64,000 nt of DNA from Epilithonimonas arachidiradicis (GTDB lineage Bacteria > Bacteroidota > Bacteroidia > Flavobacteriales > Weeksellaceae), in assembly GCF_003610695.1 (NCBI RefSeq), contig NZ_RAQH01000003.1:1-64000 (forward strand), in the 5' to 3' direction. The position numbers were made by a program, and so were the translations under genes. Under the pieces are notes generated by a model. The model was not told where the DNA came from, did not search any database, and was given only the letters and a program-made list of their open reading frames with translations. This document shows, piece after piece, positions 18,415 to 27,747 of the stretch (positions are counted from its first letter, which is position 1; each line of letters opens with the position of its first letter).

Positions 18415-19233
18415 ATGGATTTAGTAAAAGCGATTATCATCGCCATAATAGAAGGCCTTACAGAATATTTACCAATATCTTCAACGGCTCATATGGGCTT
18501 CGCAGCAAGTCTGATGGGACTGGAGGAAACTGAGTTTCTGAAGATGTTCCAGGTTTCTATCCAGTTCGGAGCGATACTCTCCGTAGTGGTAGCCTATTGG
18601 AAAAAGTTCTTTGATTTCAGTAATCTACAATTTTATTATAAATTGGCTTTTGCCGTTTTACCAGCTCTGATTATTGGTTTTTTCTTGGATGATTTAATCG
18701 AATCTGTTTTAGGAAATCAAATCGCTATTTCATCTGTTTTGGTTCTAGGTGGAGTGGTTTTGTTGTTTGCAGATGATTGGTTCAAGAATCCAATTGTTCA
18801 CGATGAAAAAGAAATCACCTTCAAAAAAGCTGTGACCATTGGTTTTTGGCAATGTCTTGCAATGATGCCGGGAACGAGTAGAAGTGCTGCTTCCATTATT
18901 GGTGGGATGTCCCAGGGATTATCCAGAAAAGCGGCTGCGGAATTCTCTTTTTTCCTGGCTGTTCCTACGATGTTGGCTGTTACGCTTTATTCGGTTTTTG
19001 TAAAAACCTGGGGCAAGGAAACTGGAAATCCACAGAAAGGTTATGAGATGATTATGGCTTCACAAGACCATATTTTGATTTTTGTAATTGGAAATATCGT
19101 TGCGTTTGTTGTAGCTTGGATTGCTATCAAATCTTTTATTGCTTTACTAAACAAATATGGTTTCAAGCCTTGGGGCTGGTACCGTATTTTTGTTGGAATT
19201 GCTTTGTTGATTTATTTTTATTTCTTTAAATAG
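18415..19233 (+). CDS. uppP: Undecaprenyl-diphosphatase UppP
   Basis: UppP (BacA) dephosphorylates undecaprenyl pyrophosphate so the lipid carrier can be reused for peptidoglycan and glycan synthesis. The 272-residue membrane protein shows both signature motifs: EGLTEYLPISSTAHM (about residues 14-28) and MPGTSRSAASIIGGM (about 156-170). Overproduction in other bacteria gives bacitracin resistance. It follows ftsX and the DUF3098 gene, and truB comes next. Confidence 0.95.
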   Translation: MDLVKAIIIAIIEGLTEYLPISSTAHMGFAASLMGLEETEFLKMFQVSIQFGAILSVVVAYWKKFFDFSNLQFYYKLAFAVLPALIIGFFLDDLIESVLGNQIAISSVLVLGGVVLLFADDWFKNPIVHDEKEITFKKAVTIGFWQCLAMMPGTSRSAASIIGGMSQGLSRKAAAEFSFFLAVPTMLAVTLYSVFVKTWGKETGNPQKGYEMIMASQDHILIFVIGNIVAFVVAWIAIKSFIALLNKYGFKPWGWYRIFVGIALLIYFYFFK

Positions 19234-19237
19234 AATT

Positions 19238-19350
19238 ATTTGGCTATTTCCGCCCTCTCAAAAATCTAAAGAAGTGGTTCAAAGAACTCAATTTTTTTTC
19301 ACTCCGCTATGCTGTGTAAAAATTTCTGCTCAAATCAGATTCTACGTTAA
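19238..19350 (+). repeat. Intergenic repeat family C, copy 1
   Basis: The stretch CAATTTTTTTTCACTCCGCT, then TGTGTAAAAATTTCTGCTCAAATC, is closely similar to 62910-62980 (CAATTTTTTTGTTCCGCT ... TTTCCGCTCAAATC). No reading frame is shared. It sits between uppP and truB and looks like a degenerate interspersed repeat. Confidence 0.5.
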
Positions 19351-19390
19351 AAAAAACACTCTATAACTCTCAAAATCTCCAACTCCAAAA

Positions 19391-20089
19391 GTGACAGCAG
19401 AAGAATTACAATCCGGACAAATATTTTTATTGGACAAACCTTTGGATTGGACCAGTTTTCAGGCTGTCAATAAAATGAAATATAAGCTCAAAAGAGAATT
19501 CAAAGAATTACCTAAAAAATTCAAAATTGGTCATGCAGGAACTTTGGATCCACGAGCAACAGGTCTTCTGATTGTTTGCACGGGTAAATTCACCAAGAAA
19601 ATTCCGGAGATCCAAGATGCACCAAAGGAATATTGGACAGAAATTAAAATCGGAGTTCAAACCGAATCTTACGATACAGAAAAACCGGAAATCCTGCAAA
19701 ACGATTATTCTCATATTACAAAAGAGGATATTCATCAATCTTTAGAAAAATTCATTGGAGAAATTGATCAGAAACCACCTGTTTTTTCAGCGATTAAAAT
19801 CGATGGAAATCGTGCTTATGACTTAGCCAGAAAAGGTGAAGATGTGGAAATGAAATCCAGAAAAACCACTATACATTACATTAATAATATCGAGATCAAT
19901 CTGCCTTTTATCTCCTTTACTGTTGGTTGTTCAAAAGGGACGTATATCAGAAGTCTCGCGCACGATATTGGTCAGCAATTAGGAGTTGGTGCTTATCTTA
20001 CGCAGCTAAGAAGAACTAAGATTGGAGAGTATTCTGTTGAAAATGCAACCTCGGATTATCTTGAAAATGAATTTCAATTTAATAATTAA
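19391..20089 (+). CDS. truB: tRNA pseudouridine(55) synthase TruB
   Basis: TruB makes pseudouridine 55 in the T loop of tRNAs. The 232-residue protein has LLDKPLDWTSFQAVNKMK at the N-terminus, the catalytic motif GHAGTLDPRATGLL with the aspartate at about D53, then KPPVFSAIKIDGNRAYDLAR and CSKGTYIRSLAHDIG. It starts with GTG at 19391. It lacks a long PUA extension, as is usual in this phylum. Confidence 0.94.
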   Translation: MTAEELQSGQIFLLDKPLDWTSFQAVNKMKYKLKREFKELPKKFKIGHAGTLDPRATGLLIVCTGKFTKKIPEIQDAPKEYWTEIKIGVQTESYDTEKPEILQNDYSHITKEDIHQSLEKFIGEIDQKPPVFSAIKIDGNRAYDLARKGEDVEMKSRKTTIHYINNIEINLPFISFTVGCSKGTYIRSLAHDIGQQLGVGAYLTQLRRTKIGEYSVENATSDYLENEFQFNN

Positions 20090-20220
20090 ATTAATTTATT
20101 TTATCAAATTCTTAGTATATCTTCAGTTATTGTTGAAATAACATTTCTAAATACATTAAAAAATTAACTATTATGTTAATCTTAATAATAAGTTAAAATT
20201 TAAATTACTGTTTAATTCTA

Positions 20221-20251
20221 TTGTTTATTTGGTAAGGATGTCCTATTTTCG
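20221..20251 (+). promoter_or_regulatory. Promoter of the T9SS protein gene at 20.3 kb
   Basis: TTG at 20221-20223 and TATTTTCG at 20244-20251 are separated by 20 bases. The upstream 130 bases are very AT-rich, which may act as an UP-type region. Confidence 0.5.
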
Positions 20252-20292
20252 CCTTCCTTTTTTAAAACGAATGTTTAATTTAAATAAATAAT

Positions 20293-21186
20293 ATGAAAAA
20301 AATTCTATTATCTTTTTTTGCTACATCAGCAATTTTTTATTCAGTTAATGCACAAACAAAAATCTCTTTTGAAGCTTCAGAAGGTTTCACTCTTGGAGAT
20401 ATTTTAGGTCAAAATGCAAATATTAATACGTTTTGGAGTGATTCTGCATCTGTGGAGGATACGGCTGAAATCACATCTGAAAAGGCTTCAGATGGTACTA
20501 ATTCTGTCAAAATTATTAATTATGATGATACAGAACTGGGAGGGATTTATATAACAAATATTCCTTCGTATGGTAAGACTACTATTTCCTATGATATTTT
20601 TGTTCCGGAATTAGGTGGCTCTGACAATATGTTTATGGTCTTTACTGAAGAGGGTGGATTAATTAATGTCGATTTTGATTATGAAGGTAATGTACTTATT
20701 GGAAATTATGAAACTCAAGAATATGAAGAAATTACCACATACAACAGCAATACTTGGTACAATCTAAAAGCTGAAATCGATTTTTCTACAAGGGAAATCA
20801 AATATTATCTTAATAATAATCTAATTCATACGGGTACAGCCATTGGAACTGCAACAACTATTGAAGAGATAGATTTTGCAATTGATAACTTTGGAACTGA
20901 TGCTTATTTTGATAACATTCAAGTAAAAGACACTACATTAGCGGTTTCTGAAGCTGGTAAAAAAGATATTTTCACAATTTATCCAAACCCGGCTGTAGAT
21001 GTTGTGAATTTTGATGTTGCTGGAAAAATTAATTCTGTTGAAGTTTATGATGCTGCAGGTAAATTGGTTAAGTCTGTAAATGATGGTGCCAAATCTGTAA
21101 ACGTTGCTGCTCTTGCAAAAGGAAGCTATGTTGTAAAAGTTAAAGTAGATAACAAAACTTATACTAAGAAAGTAATCAAGAAATAA
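20293..21186 (+). CDS. Secreted T9SS sorting-domain protein
   Basis: This 297-residue protein has a signal peptide (residues 1-21, ending VNAQ). The ~190-residue beta-rich domain (SFEASEGFTLGDILGQ, then SYDIFVPELGGSDNMFMVF, then KAEIDFSTREIKYYLNNNLI) looks like a LamG/concanavalin-type jelly roll. The type A T9SS tail begins at FTIYPNPAVDVV and ends YTKKVIKK. Predicted to be exported to the cell surface or medium. The binding target is unknown. Confidence 0.87.
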   Translation: MKKILLSFFATSAIFYSVNAQTKISFEASEGFTLGDILGQNANINTFWSDSASVEDTAEITSEKASDGTNSVKIINYDDTELGGIYITNIPSYGKTTISYDIFVPELGGSDNMFMVFTEEGGLINVDFDYEGNVLIGNYETQEYEEITTYNSNTWYNLKAEIDFSTREIKYYLNNNLIHTGTAIGTATTIEEIDFAIDNFGTDAYFDNIQVKDTTLAVSEAGKKDIFTIYPNPAVDVVNFDVAGKINSVEVYDAAGKLVKSVNDGAKSVNVAALAKGSYVVKVKVDNKTYTKKVIKK

Positions 21187-21205
21187 TTACCTTCTTATTG
21201 CTATC

Positions 21206-21234
21206 AAGCTCTACTGAAAAGTAGAGCTTTTTTG
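21206..21234 (+). terminator. Terminator after the T9SS gene at 20.3 kb
   Basis: AAGCTCTACT and AGTAGAGCTT form a perfect 10-bp stem with a GAAA-type loop, followed by a T-run. Confidence 0.85.
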
Positions 21235-21330
21235 TATTCAATTTTAATAAAACATAGCTTTGTCAAATTATTTATAAATAGGTGCGACTATTTCGGCAAT
21301 AAAAAATTATACTGTTTACGGAAAGTTATA

Positions 21331-22053
21331 ATGGAAAAAATTAGAATTAACAAATATTTATCAGAAGTGGGTTACTGTTCCAGAAGGGCTGCGGATAAAC
21401 TTCTGGAAGACGGCAGAATTAAGATTAATGGTAAAATTCCGGAACTAGGAACCAAGGTTTCTGATGAAGACGAAATCCTTGTTGATGGCAAATCGATAAA
21501 AAAAACACAAGATGAATTCATCTATATCGCGTTCAACAAACCTGTTGGAATTGTTTGTACGACAGATACAAAACGCGAAAAAAATAATATTATTGACTAT
21601 ATTAATCATCCGAAAAGAATATTCCCGATCGGAAGATTAGACAAACCAAGCGAAGGTCTTATTCTTCTGACTTCTGACGGCGATATTGTTAACAAAATTC
21701 TCAGAGCAAGTAACAATCACGAGAAAGAATATCTGGTAAGAGTCGACAAACCAATAACCGAAAAGTTTCTTGAAAAGATGAGAAATGGTGTCCCGATTTT
21801 GGATACAGTAACCAAAAAATGCGAAGTAGAAAAAATCGATACGATGAATTTCCGAATCGTTCTCACGCAAGGTCTCAATAGACAAATCCGTAGGATGTGC
21901 GAATATCTGGGCTATGAAGTAAAAAAACTGAAAAGAATCCGAATCATGAATATCAAGCTTGATTTACCAGTCGGAAAGTGGCGCGAGCTTTCTGTCTCAG
22001 AATTATCTCAACTCAACAATCTATTATCAGATTCCAGCAAAACTTTTGAATGA
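21331..22053 (+). CDS. rluF: RluF-type 23S rRNA pseudouridine synthase
   Basis: This 240-residue enzyme has an N-terminal S4 RNA-binding domain (INKYLSEVGYCSRRAADKLL), the catalytic motif GRLDKPSEGLILLTSDGD with the aspartate at about D104, and GLNRQIRRMCEYLGYEV. It belongs to the RsuA/RluB/E/F branch. The close spacing to RluF (pseudouridine 2604 of 23S rRNA) is by overall pattern only, and RluB or RluE cannot be fully excluded. ATG at 21331 (MEKIRINKYLSE) begins the S4 domain; the longer TTG-started frame adds 33 residues unlike the family. Confidence 0.87.
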   Translation: MEKIRINKYLSEVGYCSRRAADKLLEDGRIKINGKIPELGTKVSDEDEILVDGKSIKKTQDEFIYIAFNKPVGIVCTTDTKREKNNIIDYINHPKRIFPIGRLDKPSEGLILLTSDGDIVNKILRASNNHEKEYLVRVDKPITEKFLEKMRNGVPILDTVTKKCEVEKIDTMNFRIVLTQGLNRQIRRMCEYLGYEVKKLKRIRIMNIKLDLPVGKWRELSVSELSQLNNLLSDSSKTFE

Positions 22054-22079
22054 AATTACTGATAAATATCATTTTTTAG

Positions 22080-22113
22080 TTGATAAAAACCTATACAGAC
22101 TTTTATATTTTTG
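22080..22113 (+). promoter_or_regulatory. Promoter of the beta-barrel protein gene
   Basis: TTG at 22080-22082 and TATTTTTG at 22106-22113 match both boxes, with a rather long 23-base spacer. The start codon follows 26 bases later. Confidence 0.4.
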
Positions 22114-22139
22114 CACCTCAATTTTTAAAACATTAAATA

Positions 22140-22778
22140 ATGAAAAAATTAGTTATTGCAGGTGCGATCGCAGCATTTGGTCTTGTATCGGCTCAGAAAA
22201 ATACATTATTAGTTGGAGGTAATATTTCTTATAATAATGAAACAAAGAAAAATTTTACAAATGCTGGAGATTTGAAATCGGATGATTTTGAATTCACTCC
22301 AATGATTGGTTATCAGTTTGCAGACCATTTTACAGCGGGTGTTAAACTAGCTGTTGGTTCTTCAAAAGCAGATTATTATCAAACGGTTATGAATGGTTGG
22401 GATATGTATGACGCAATCACTAATATTAAAACAAACAGTTTTACTTATGGTGTTTTTGGAAGATATACATTGCCGCTCAATGAAACTTTTTCTGTTTTTG
22501 GAGATTTAGACGTTTTATTTAATAATACTAAATCTACAGTAGCAGCTACAGGTCCTTATGCTTATACTACAACTACAAAATCCAATGGTTTTGGTATTGG
22601 TTTTACACCTAATCTTTTCATCAACTTCAAAAACTCTTTTGGTCTTAATTTCAATATCGGAGGAATCAGTTATCAGTCAGAAAAAATCAAAGATTCTGAT
22701 ATGAAGACAAATGCTTTCGGATTTGGTTTTGGAAAAGGTGTTACAGTTGGTATTTCTAAAAATTTCGGTTTGAAATAA
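22140..22778 (+). CDS. Outer-membrane beta-barrel protein
   Basis: This 212-residue protein has a signal peptide (cut after LVSA). The body is of alternating amphipathic strands separated by short turns (FEFTPMIGYQFADHFTAGVKLAVGS, TYGVFGRYTLPLNETFSVFGDLDVLF), ending with a terminal strand VGISKNFGLK. The pattern fits an 8-stranded outer-membrane barrel of the OmpX/OmpW/porin-like type common in Bacteroidota. It is monocistronic, with a promoter and terminator. Function beyond an outer-membrane location is not known. Confidence 0.8.
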   Translation: MKKLVIAGAIAAFGLVSAQKNTLLVGGNISYNNETKKNFTNAGDLKSDDFEFTPMIGYQFADHFTAGVKLAVGSSKADYYQTVMNGWDMYDAITNIKTNSFTYGVFGRYTLPLNETFSVFGDLDVLFNNTKSTVAATGPYAYTTTTKSNGFGIGFTPNLFINFKNSFGLNFNIGGISYQSEKIKDSDMKTNAFGFGFGKGVTVGISKNFGLK

Positions 22779-22802
22779 TTTTTCAATCTATATTATTATA
22801 CA

Positions 22803-22833
22803 AATCCGCTATTTCTATAGCGGATTTTATTTT
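22803..22833 (+). terminator. Terminator after the beta-barrel gene
   Basis: AATCCGCTAT and ATAGCGGATT are perfect arms around a four-base loop, followed by TTATTTT. Confidence 0.8.
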
Positions 22834-22884
22834 GTTTAAATTCTTAATAATTGAGTTTATTGGACTAAAATAATGTAATACTAA

Positions 22885-23457
22885 TCAAAACTGCCATCCA
22901 GGTTGAAAATATTGATCTAAGCATTCTTTTACAGACATTCCTTCACAAGGTGCTTTGCCATCTGTAGTAAATATGTATGTACAATTATTTATTGATGTAC
23001 TAATTGTTGGAAAGTTGTAATCCGTTTGATTAATGCCTCCGATTTTTACACTCATTACTTGTAGTTCCATATTATTTGAATTAAGCGTTTGGAAGTTTAA
23101 AATCGGCTGCGTTGTACTAGAAAGATTTTCGTTTGCTGGAATTGTGAAAACAGGTGAAGCATAAATTGAATTTGTGTTTTTATCAACAATTTTTGTGTAT
23201 ACTTCTCTAGAATAATTAGATTTATTTCTAGCTGCTACATAGCCAACATATTTGTATTTTTCATTAGAACAAGATAGTGTTGGGAAGGCAACAAATACGG
23301 CTTCTTTTATATCTTGTTCTTCATATTTTATTGTAGTATCTCTAACTTTTTTATTTTCATTTTTGCTTAGTCGAAAATCATTATTTTCCATAACAATATT
23401 ATCATTTTGGCAAGAATATAATGATATTAATGATAAGATTAGAATTGTATGTCTCAT
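22885..23457 (-). CDS. Putative lipoprotein of unknown function
   Basis: This 190-residue protein has a lipoprotein signal (ISLYSCQ, lipid cysteine at C16). The mature part has no family I recognise: ALSCSNEKYKYVGYVAARNKS, then a beta-rich region, and CTYIFTTDGKAPCEGMSVKECLDQYFQPGW at the end, with several cysteines that could pair. It is expected to be periplasmic or on the outer membrane. It lies alone between the convergent barrel gene and the HhH gene. Confidence 0.7.
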   Translation of the reverse strand: MRHTILILSLISLYSCQNDNIVMENNDFRLSKNENKKVRDTTIKYEEQDIKEAVFVAFPTLSCSNEKYKYVGYVAARNKSNYSREVYTKIVDKNTNSIYASPVFTIPANENLSSTTQPILNFQTLNSNNMELQVMSVKIGGINQTDYNFPTISTSINNCTYIFTTDGKAPCEGMSVKECLDQYFQPGWQF

Positions 23458-23506
23458 AGTTTTTTTTATTAAATATATTAATTATTTATAATTTAATCAC
23501 TATTAT

Positions 23507-24835
23507 TTATTTATCAATAATATAAAGCCGCATTTTTTCTTCATATTCTGGTTTCAGTTTTAAAAATTTCCAAATCTTTTTATCATCCGGATAAGTTATT
23601 CTGTAATAGATGATTTTGTCTGCGGAATATCTGAAGTACGGATGTTTTTTCAGCCAATCTTCAGGCGCATCGGCTAAAGAATATTTCGGAACATTTGAGT
23701 TGTCAAGCTTTGATATATAGATTAGCTTTTCACCCAAGGCTCTGTCGATGTCATAGGTTTCCAGTAACTGTTGCTTAGTAATAAAACCACCTAACTTTTT
23801 TCTGAATGCTAAAATCCCGGCAGCATCTTTTTCTGTAAATCCAAATTCCTGTAGTTGTTTAAAAGTAATTTGATTAAGATCGATTTTGGAAAAATCTGTT
23901 TTCTCAGCAATCGTTGGTTTCTCTTCTTTCTGTTTTTCAGGTGCAGAAAGTTTGATCCAAGGTTTCATTTCTTCAAATTTTTCCGGCGAAATCATAAAAC
24001 ATTTTTGAATGTCTTCCAATGATTTGAAAGAACCTTTCAGGATCTTGTCTCGATATTTCAAAATCGAAATAGCTTGCTTTTCCGAAAATCCCAACGCTTG
24101 CCACTGTTCTTGATTCAAATCATTTGGATCAAAATATTGATTGATTTTCACCACTTCTTTCTCTTTCTTTTTCTCAAATTTGTTAGCCAGATTTTCCGGA
24201 GTTTTGTTAGGTAAAATTAAGAAAGGCGACATTTGAGAAAACTGCTCATCATTAATCATAAAGCATTCCTTCAGTTTTTCTTTACTAATGAAACTGCCTC
24301 CGAGATAACTTTTATATTTCAAAATAGCAGCAGATTGTTTCTCAGAAAAACCAAGGTTTTCCCAATCTTTTTGAGAATACAAATCAGGATTGAATTTCCC
24401 TTTGATATTCAGTTTTTTATTTTCATCAGGTTTATAAGTGGATGGATTGTTTTTAAAATCAGAATTGTTTTCAGGAAGAAGAATATAATCTTTCAGTTGT
24501 TCGTATTTTTCGACCGTTAGAGCATAACATTTTTTGAATTGTTCCTTAGATTTGAAATTTCCGCCAACAACTTCTTTATATTTCAGAATCGTTTTGATTT
24601 GCTTTTCACTGAAGCCAAGATTCTTCCATTGGTTTTCGTCCAAATCATTTGGATTAAATTCAGCCAGAATAATCTCTTCAACTTTTGGTGAGATGAAAGT
24701 GATTTGAGGTTTTTGGTAATGTTGATTTTTCTTATAAATCGAAAAAGCAATCTGTGAAAAAATAATGAGAATTCCGAAAATAATAAGGCTGAAAATTTGC
24801 CTTTTCCGGATTTGGAAAGGTAATTTTGGATTCAT
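23507..24835 (-). CDS. Membrane-anchored helix-hairpin-helix repeat protein
   Basis: This 442-residue protein has one N-terminal membrane helix (about 13-32). Three ~75-95-residue repeats follow, each with a core like FNPNDLDENQWKNLGFSEKQ, then ILKY(K/R) and F(K/I)S(K/L)E, plus a fourth, diverged copy (IDLNQITFKQLQEFGFTEKDAAGI). The repeats are ComEA-type helix-hairpin-helix units, which usually bind DNA. The tail (PYFRYSADKIIYYRITYPDD) is like other flavobacterial ComEA-domain proteins. ATG at 24835 is preferred over an upstream TTG. A role in DNA uptake is possible but unproven. Confidence 0.83.
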   Translation of the reverse strand: MNPKLPFQIRKRQIFSLIIFGILIIFSQIAFSIYKKNQHYQKPQITFISPKVEEIILAEFNPNDLDENQWKNLGFSEKQIKTILKYKEVVGGNFKSKEQFKKCYALTVEKYEQLKDYILLPENNSDFKNNPSTYKPDENKKLNIKGKFNPDLYSQKDWENLGFSEKQSAAILKYKSYLGGSFISKEKLKECFMINDEQFSQMSPFLILPNKTPENLANKFEKKKEKEVVKINQYFDPNDLNQEQWQALGFSEKQAISILKYRDKILKGSFKSLEDIQKCFMISPEKFEEMKPWIKLSAPEKQKEEKPTIAEKTDFSKIDLNQITFKQLQEFGFTEKDAAGILAFRKKLGGFITKQQLLETYDIDRALGEKLIYISKLDNSNVPKYSLADAPEDWLKKHPYFRYSADKIIYYRITYPDDKKIWKFLKLKPEYEEKMRLYIIDK

Positions 24836-25047
24836 CTTTTGTGTTTTAACCAAAGTTAAATAAAAAATAAATCGAAAATTAATTATTAATAAAAATTATT
24901 ACTAAAGTTTTTAAAAATAGGTACAAGCCACATATTACATAGAAATATAAAAGCTTACTCTTGAAAAAAGACAAAATAGTCTTGTTCTTTAATTCCTATT
25001 TTATCTTATTTCCCGTACAAATCTATGCAGTAAAAACTAGCTTCGTA

Positions 25048-25380
25048 TTAATCGTTCAAAGAATTCTTCAGCTTCAAAAGTTCCGCTTTGATGAATTCCA
25101 ACCTATCAATAATAGTAATGGTTTCCGAGATTCTGGAATTGGTTGTCAATGCAACTCTGGCGCCGTCCAGTGTGTAACCTTTTTCTTTTACGAGGTGATA
25201 AATGATCTTCAGATTTTCAATATCAGAAGGCGTGAAATAGCGGTTTCCCTTCTTGTTTTTCTTAGGTTTGATGATGGGAAATTCCTGTTCCCAATAACGG
25301 ATCAAAGATGTGTTCACATCAAAAGCTTTGGCCACTTCGCCAATAGAATAATAGAGTTTATCTGGAAGATTAAGTTTCAT
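25048..25380 (-). CDS. MerR-family transcriptional regulator
   Basis: This 110-residue protein is essentially one MerR winged helix-turn-helix domain (YYSIGEVAKAFDVNTSLIRYWEQEFP, then GNRYFTPSDIENLKIIYHLVKEKGYTLDGAR) and a short coiled-coil dimer helix. There is no separate effector domain and no cysteine cluster for metal sensing. The form is typical of flavobacterial MerR proteins of unknown signal. Its target is not evident. The divergent SMP-30 gene starts 80 bases away. Confidence 0.88.
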   Translation of the reverse strand: MKLNLPDKLYYSIGEVAKAFDVNTSLIRYWEQEFPIIKPKKNKKGNRYFTPSDIENLKIIYHLVKEKGYTLDGARVALTTNSRISETITIIDRLEFIKAELLKLKNSLND

Positions 25381-25459
25381 TGATTAAATCGAATTTCCAA
25401 AGATAATTATTTTTAATTCTTTTAAGCAAATTGTAACTTGCGACTTTATAATTAATACT

Positions 25460-26350
25460 ATGCAAAGTTTTTGGAAGTTTCGTTATGTCGCGATTTTGTT
25501 GATTCTTATGAATTGCAAAGTTCAAAATTCAAACGAAAAATTGTTTGAGGTTCCGCCCACATTACTTTCCAGTCAATTTACTTTTACAGAAGGTCCGGCT
25601 GCTGATAAAGAAGGAAATGTCTATTTTACAGATCAACCCAATGATAAAATCTATTTTTGGAATTGGAAAACCAATCAGATCGAAGTTTTTCTAAGTAAAA
25701 CTGGCCGAGCGAACGGAACTCATTTTGATAGAAATGATAACCTGATTACTTGTTCAGATGATAACGGCGAAATCTGGAAAATTTCAAAGAATAAAAATGT
25801 AGAAGTTTTATCAAAAGATTTTGAAGGCAAGAGACTGAACGGACCAAATGATCTTTGGATCGATAAATCTGGCGGGATTTATTTCACAGATCCTTTGTAC
25901 AAAAGAGATTATTGGAAAAATTTCAAAGTAGAAATTCCTGAAAAAAATCTCTATTACAGAGATCAAAACGGAACAATTACAATACTGGAAACCTTTGTTC
26001 AACCTAATGGAATTATCGGTTCTCAAAAATTGAAAAAACTTTATGTTTCGGATATCGATGCTGGAAAAACTTATGTTTACGACATCCTTGGTAAAGGAAA
26101 ATTGTCTGAAAAGAAAGTATTCTGCGAAATGGGTTCGGATGGAATGACTCTAGACAACCAAGGCAATCTTTATCTCACAGGAAAAGGAGTGACAATTTTC
26201 AATGCTAAAGGAGAAAAAATAACTAATATTCCTATTGATGAGGATTGGACTTCTAATGTCACTTTTGGTGGGGAAAATAATTCGACTTTATTTATCACCG
26301 CTTCACACTCTGTCTATGCTTTAAAGATGAATGTTTCCGGAATCAAATAA
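25460..26350 (+). CDS. SMP-30/gluconolactonase-family lipoprotein
   Basis: This 296-residue protein has a lipoprotein signal (LILMNCK, C19). It is built as a six-bladed propeller of the SMP-30/gluconolactonase family: FTEGPAADKEGNVYFTDQPN, then TCSDDNGEIWKI, LNGPNDLWIDKSGGIYFTDP, NGIIGSQKLKKLYVSDIDAG and GSDGMTLDNQGNLYLTG. The conserved glutamate, asparagine and aspartate metal ligands of the family fall in these motifs. It probably hydrolyses a sugar or other lactone in the periplasm. The true substrate is unknown. Confidence 0.85.
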   Translation: MQSFWKFRYVAILLILMNCKVQNSNEKLFEVPPTLLSSQFTFTEGPAADKEGNVYFTDQPNDKIYFWNWKTNQIEVFLSKTGRANGTHFDRNDNLITCSDDNGEIWKISKNKNVEVLSKDFEGKRLNGPNDLWIDKSGGIYFTDPLYKRDYWKNFKVEIPEKNLYYRDQNGTITILETFVQPNGIIGSQKLKKLYVSDIDAGKTYVYDILGKGKLSEKKVFCEMGSDGMTLDNQGNLYLTGKGVTIFNAKGEKITNIPIDEDWTSNVTFGGENNSTLFITASHSVYALKMNVSGIK

Positions 26351-26352
26351 AA

Positions 26353-26376
26353 AAATCGCTTATTAATAAGCGATTT
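26353..26376. terminator. Bidirectional terminator overlapping the helicase stop codon
   Basis: AAATCGCTTA-TTAA-TAAGCGATTT is a perfect stem between convergent genes. The stop codon and last codons of the minus-strand helicase (26363 on) lie inside the stem. Confidence 0.8.
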
Positions 26377-27670
26377 CTATTTTTACTTTCTTGCCCTTCA
26401 GTTTTTCGTTGGCTAATTTTTTAAGCAGTTCGATGGTTTTTTTTCGGTTGACTGCAACATAAGAAGTCGTGTCTTTGACCTCGATTAAACCAATATCATC
26501 TTTTTCAAGCTGTCCTTTTTTAATCAGATAACCAACAATATCAACCTTGTTAACTTTATCTTTTTTTCCTGCGCTAATGTAGATTGTCTGATTCGGTGTT
26601 CTTTCCGGAACTCGATTGCTTTCTGAAACATTTTCTTCCGGCGTATTGCTTTTGATGAATGGGAAATTCTCGTCTTCCGTCATTACTAGATAAGCAAAAC
26701 CTTTCGCATTCATTCTCGCAGTTCGGCCGTTTCTGTGGATAAAAGCGTCTTCTTTCGGAGGTAATTGATAATGAACGATAGATTCTACTTCCGGAACGTC
26801 TAAACCTCTTGATGCTAAATCTGTTGTGATTAATATTCTTGCCGAATCATTTCTGAATTTTAGCAAAGCGCGTTCACGTTCATCTTGTTCCATTCCGCCG
26901 TGGAAGGTTTCCCGTTGGATCCCTTTTTCTCTCAGAAGCTCAGAAATTCTGTCCACCGCATCTCTGTGATTGCAGAAAATCAACGTTCGTTTGTTTCCTA
27001 TTTTACAGATTAATTGAAAAAGTGTATTCAGTTTTTCTTCAGGTGTTGTCATCACCTTTTTTAGCTGAATGTTCGGTTTTGACTCATTTTCTTTAAGGAA
27101 ATTGATTTTCTTTTCGTTGTTAAGTTCCACAAATTTTGGAATGTTGTCCATCACCGTTGCAGAAGTCAAAATACGTTGTGAAAGACCTGTCAGAGAGCCG
27201 ATAATATATTCCATATCATCTTGAAAACCTAATTCCAAAGCTTTGTCAAATTCATCCAGAACCAAAGTTTTAATTGAGTTTGGATCAAAGTTTTCGTTTT
27301 TTATGTGATAAGCAATTCTTCCAGGTGTTCCAATCAAAACTGCAGGCGCTTCTATCAAATTATTGATTTCAATTTTTTTATCGTGTCCGCCATAAGCAAT
27401 TGTCACTTTGAAATCAGTTCCCATAGATTTGAAAACCTGCTCAATCTGCAAAGCCAATTCTCTTGCCGGAACCAGAATAATTGCTTGGATTCCTTTGAAA
27501 TCCAATTTCAAATTTCTAAGAACAGGAAACAAAAATCCTAATGTTTTTCCTGAGCCAGTTGGTGATAATAAAACCACATCGGTTTCGTTTTCAGATGCTT
27601 TGTATATAGATTTCTGCATCTGATTCATGTCAGTGATCTGCAGTTTTTCGAAGATTGGTTGTAATTCCAT
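26363..27670 (-). CDS. DEAD-box RNA helicase, DbpA-like
   Basis: This 435-residue protein has all core helicase motifs: SPTGSGKT (residues 36-43), PARELALQ, GTPGR, a motif II that reads DEFD rather than DEAD, TSAT (motif III), FHGGMEQ, TTDLASRGLD and HRNGRTAR. The C-terminal ~75 residues (VNKVDIVGYLIKKGQLEKDDIGLIEV ... SYVAVNRKK) fit the DbpA RNA-binding domain, which targets 23S rRNA helix 92 in E. coli. A role in 50S ribosome assembly is therefore likely. It is monocistronic. Confidence 0.9.
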   Translation of the reverse strand: MELQPIFEKLQITDMNQMQKSIYKASENETDVVLLSPTGSGKTLGFLFPVLRNLKLDFKGIQAIILVPARELALQIEQVFKSMGTDFKVTIAYGGHDKKIEINNLIEAPAVLIGTPGRIAYHIKNENFDPNSIKTLVLDEFDKALELGFQDDMEYIIGSLTGLSQRILTSATVMDNIPKFVELNNEKKINFLKENESKPNIQLKKVMTTPEEKLNTLFQLICKIGNKRTLIFCNHRDAVDRISELLREKGIQRETFHGGMEQDERERALLKFRNDSARILITTDLASRGLDVPEVESIVHYQLPPKEDAFIHRNGRTARMNAKGFAYLVMTEDENFPFIKSNTPEENVSESNRVPERTPNQTIYISAGKKDKVNKVDIVGYLIKKGQLEKDDIGLIEVKDTTSYVAVNRKKTIELLKKLANEKLKGKKVKIEIAY

Positions 27671-27747
27671 TTTGCAAAGATAAGAGATTTGGAAGATGGT
27701 TTAAAATCCTAAATTGTCTTGTATTTTAAATAAGAATACCAAATTCA

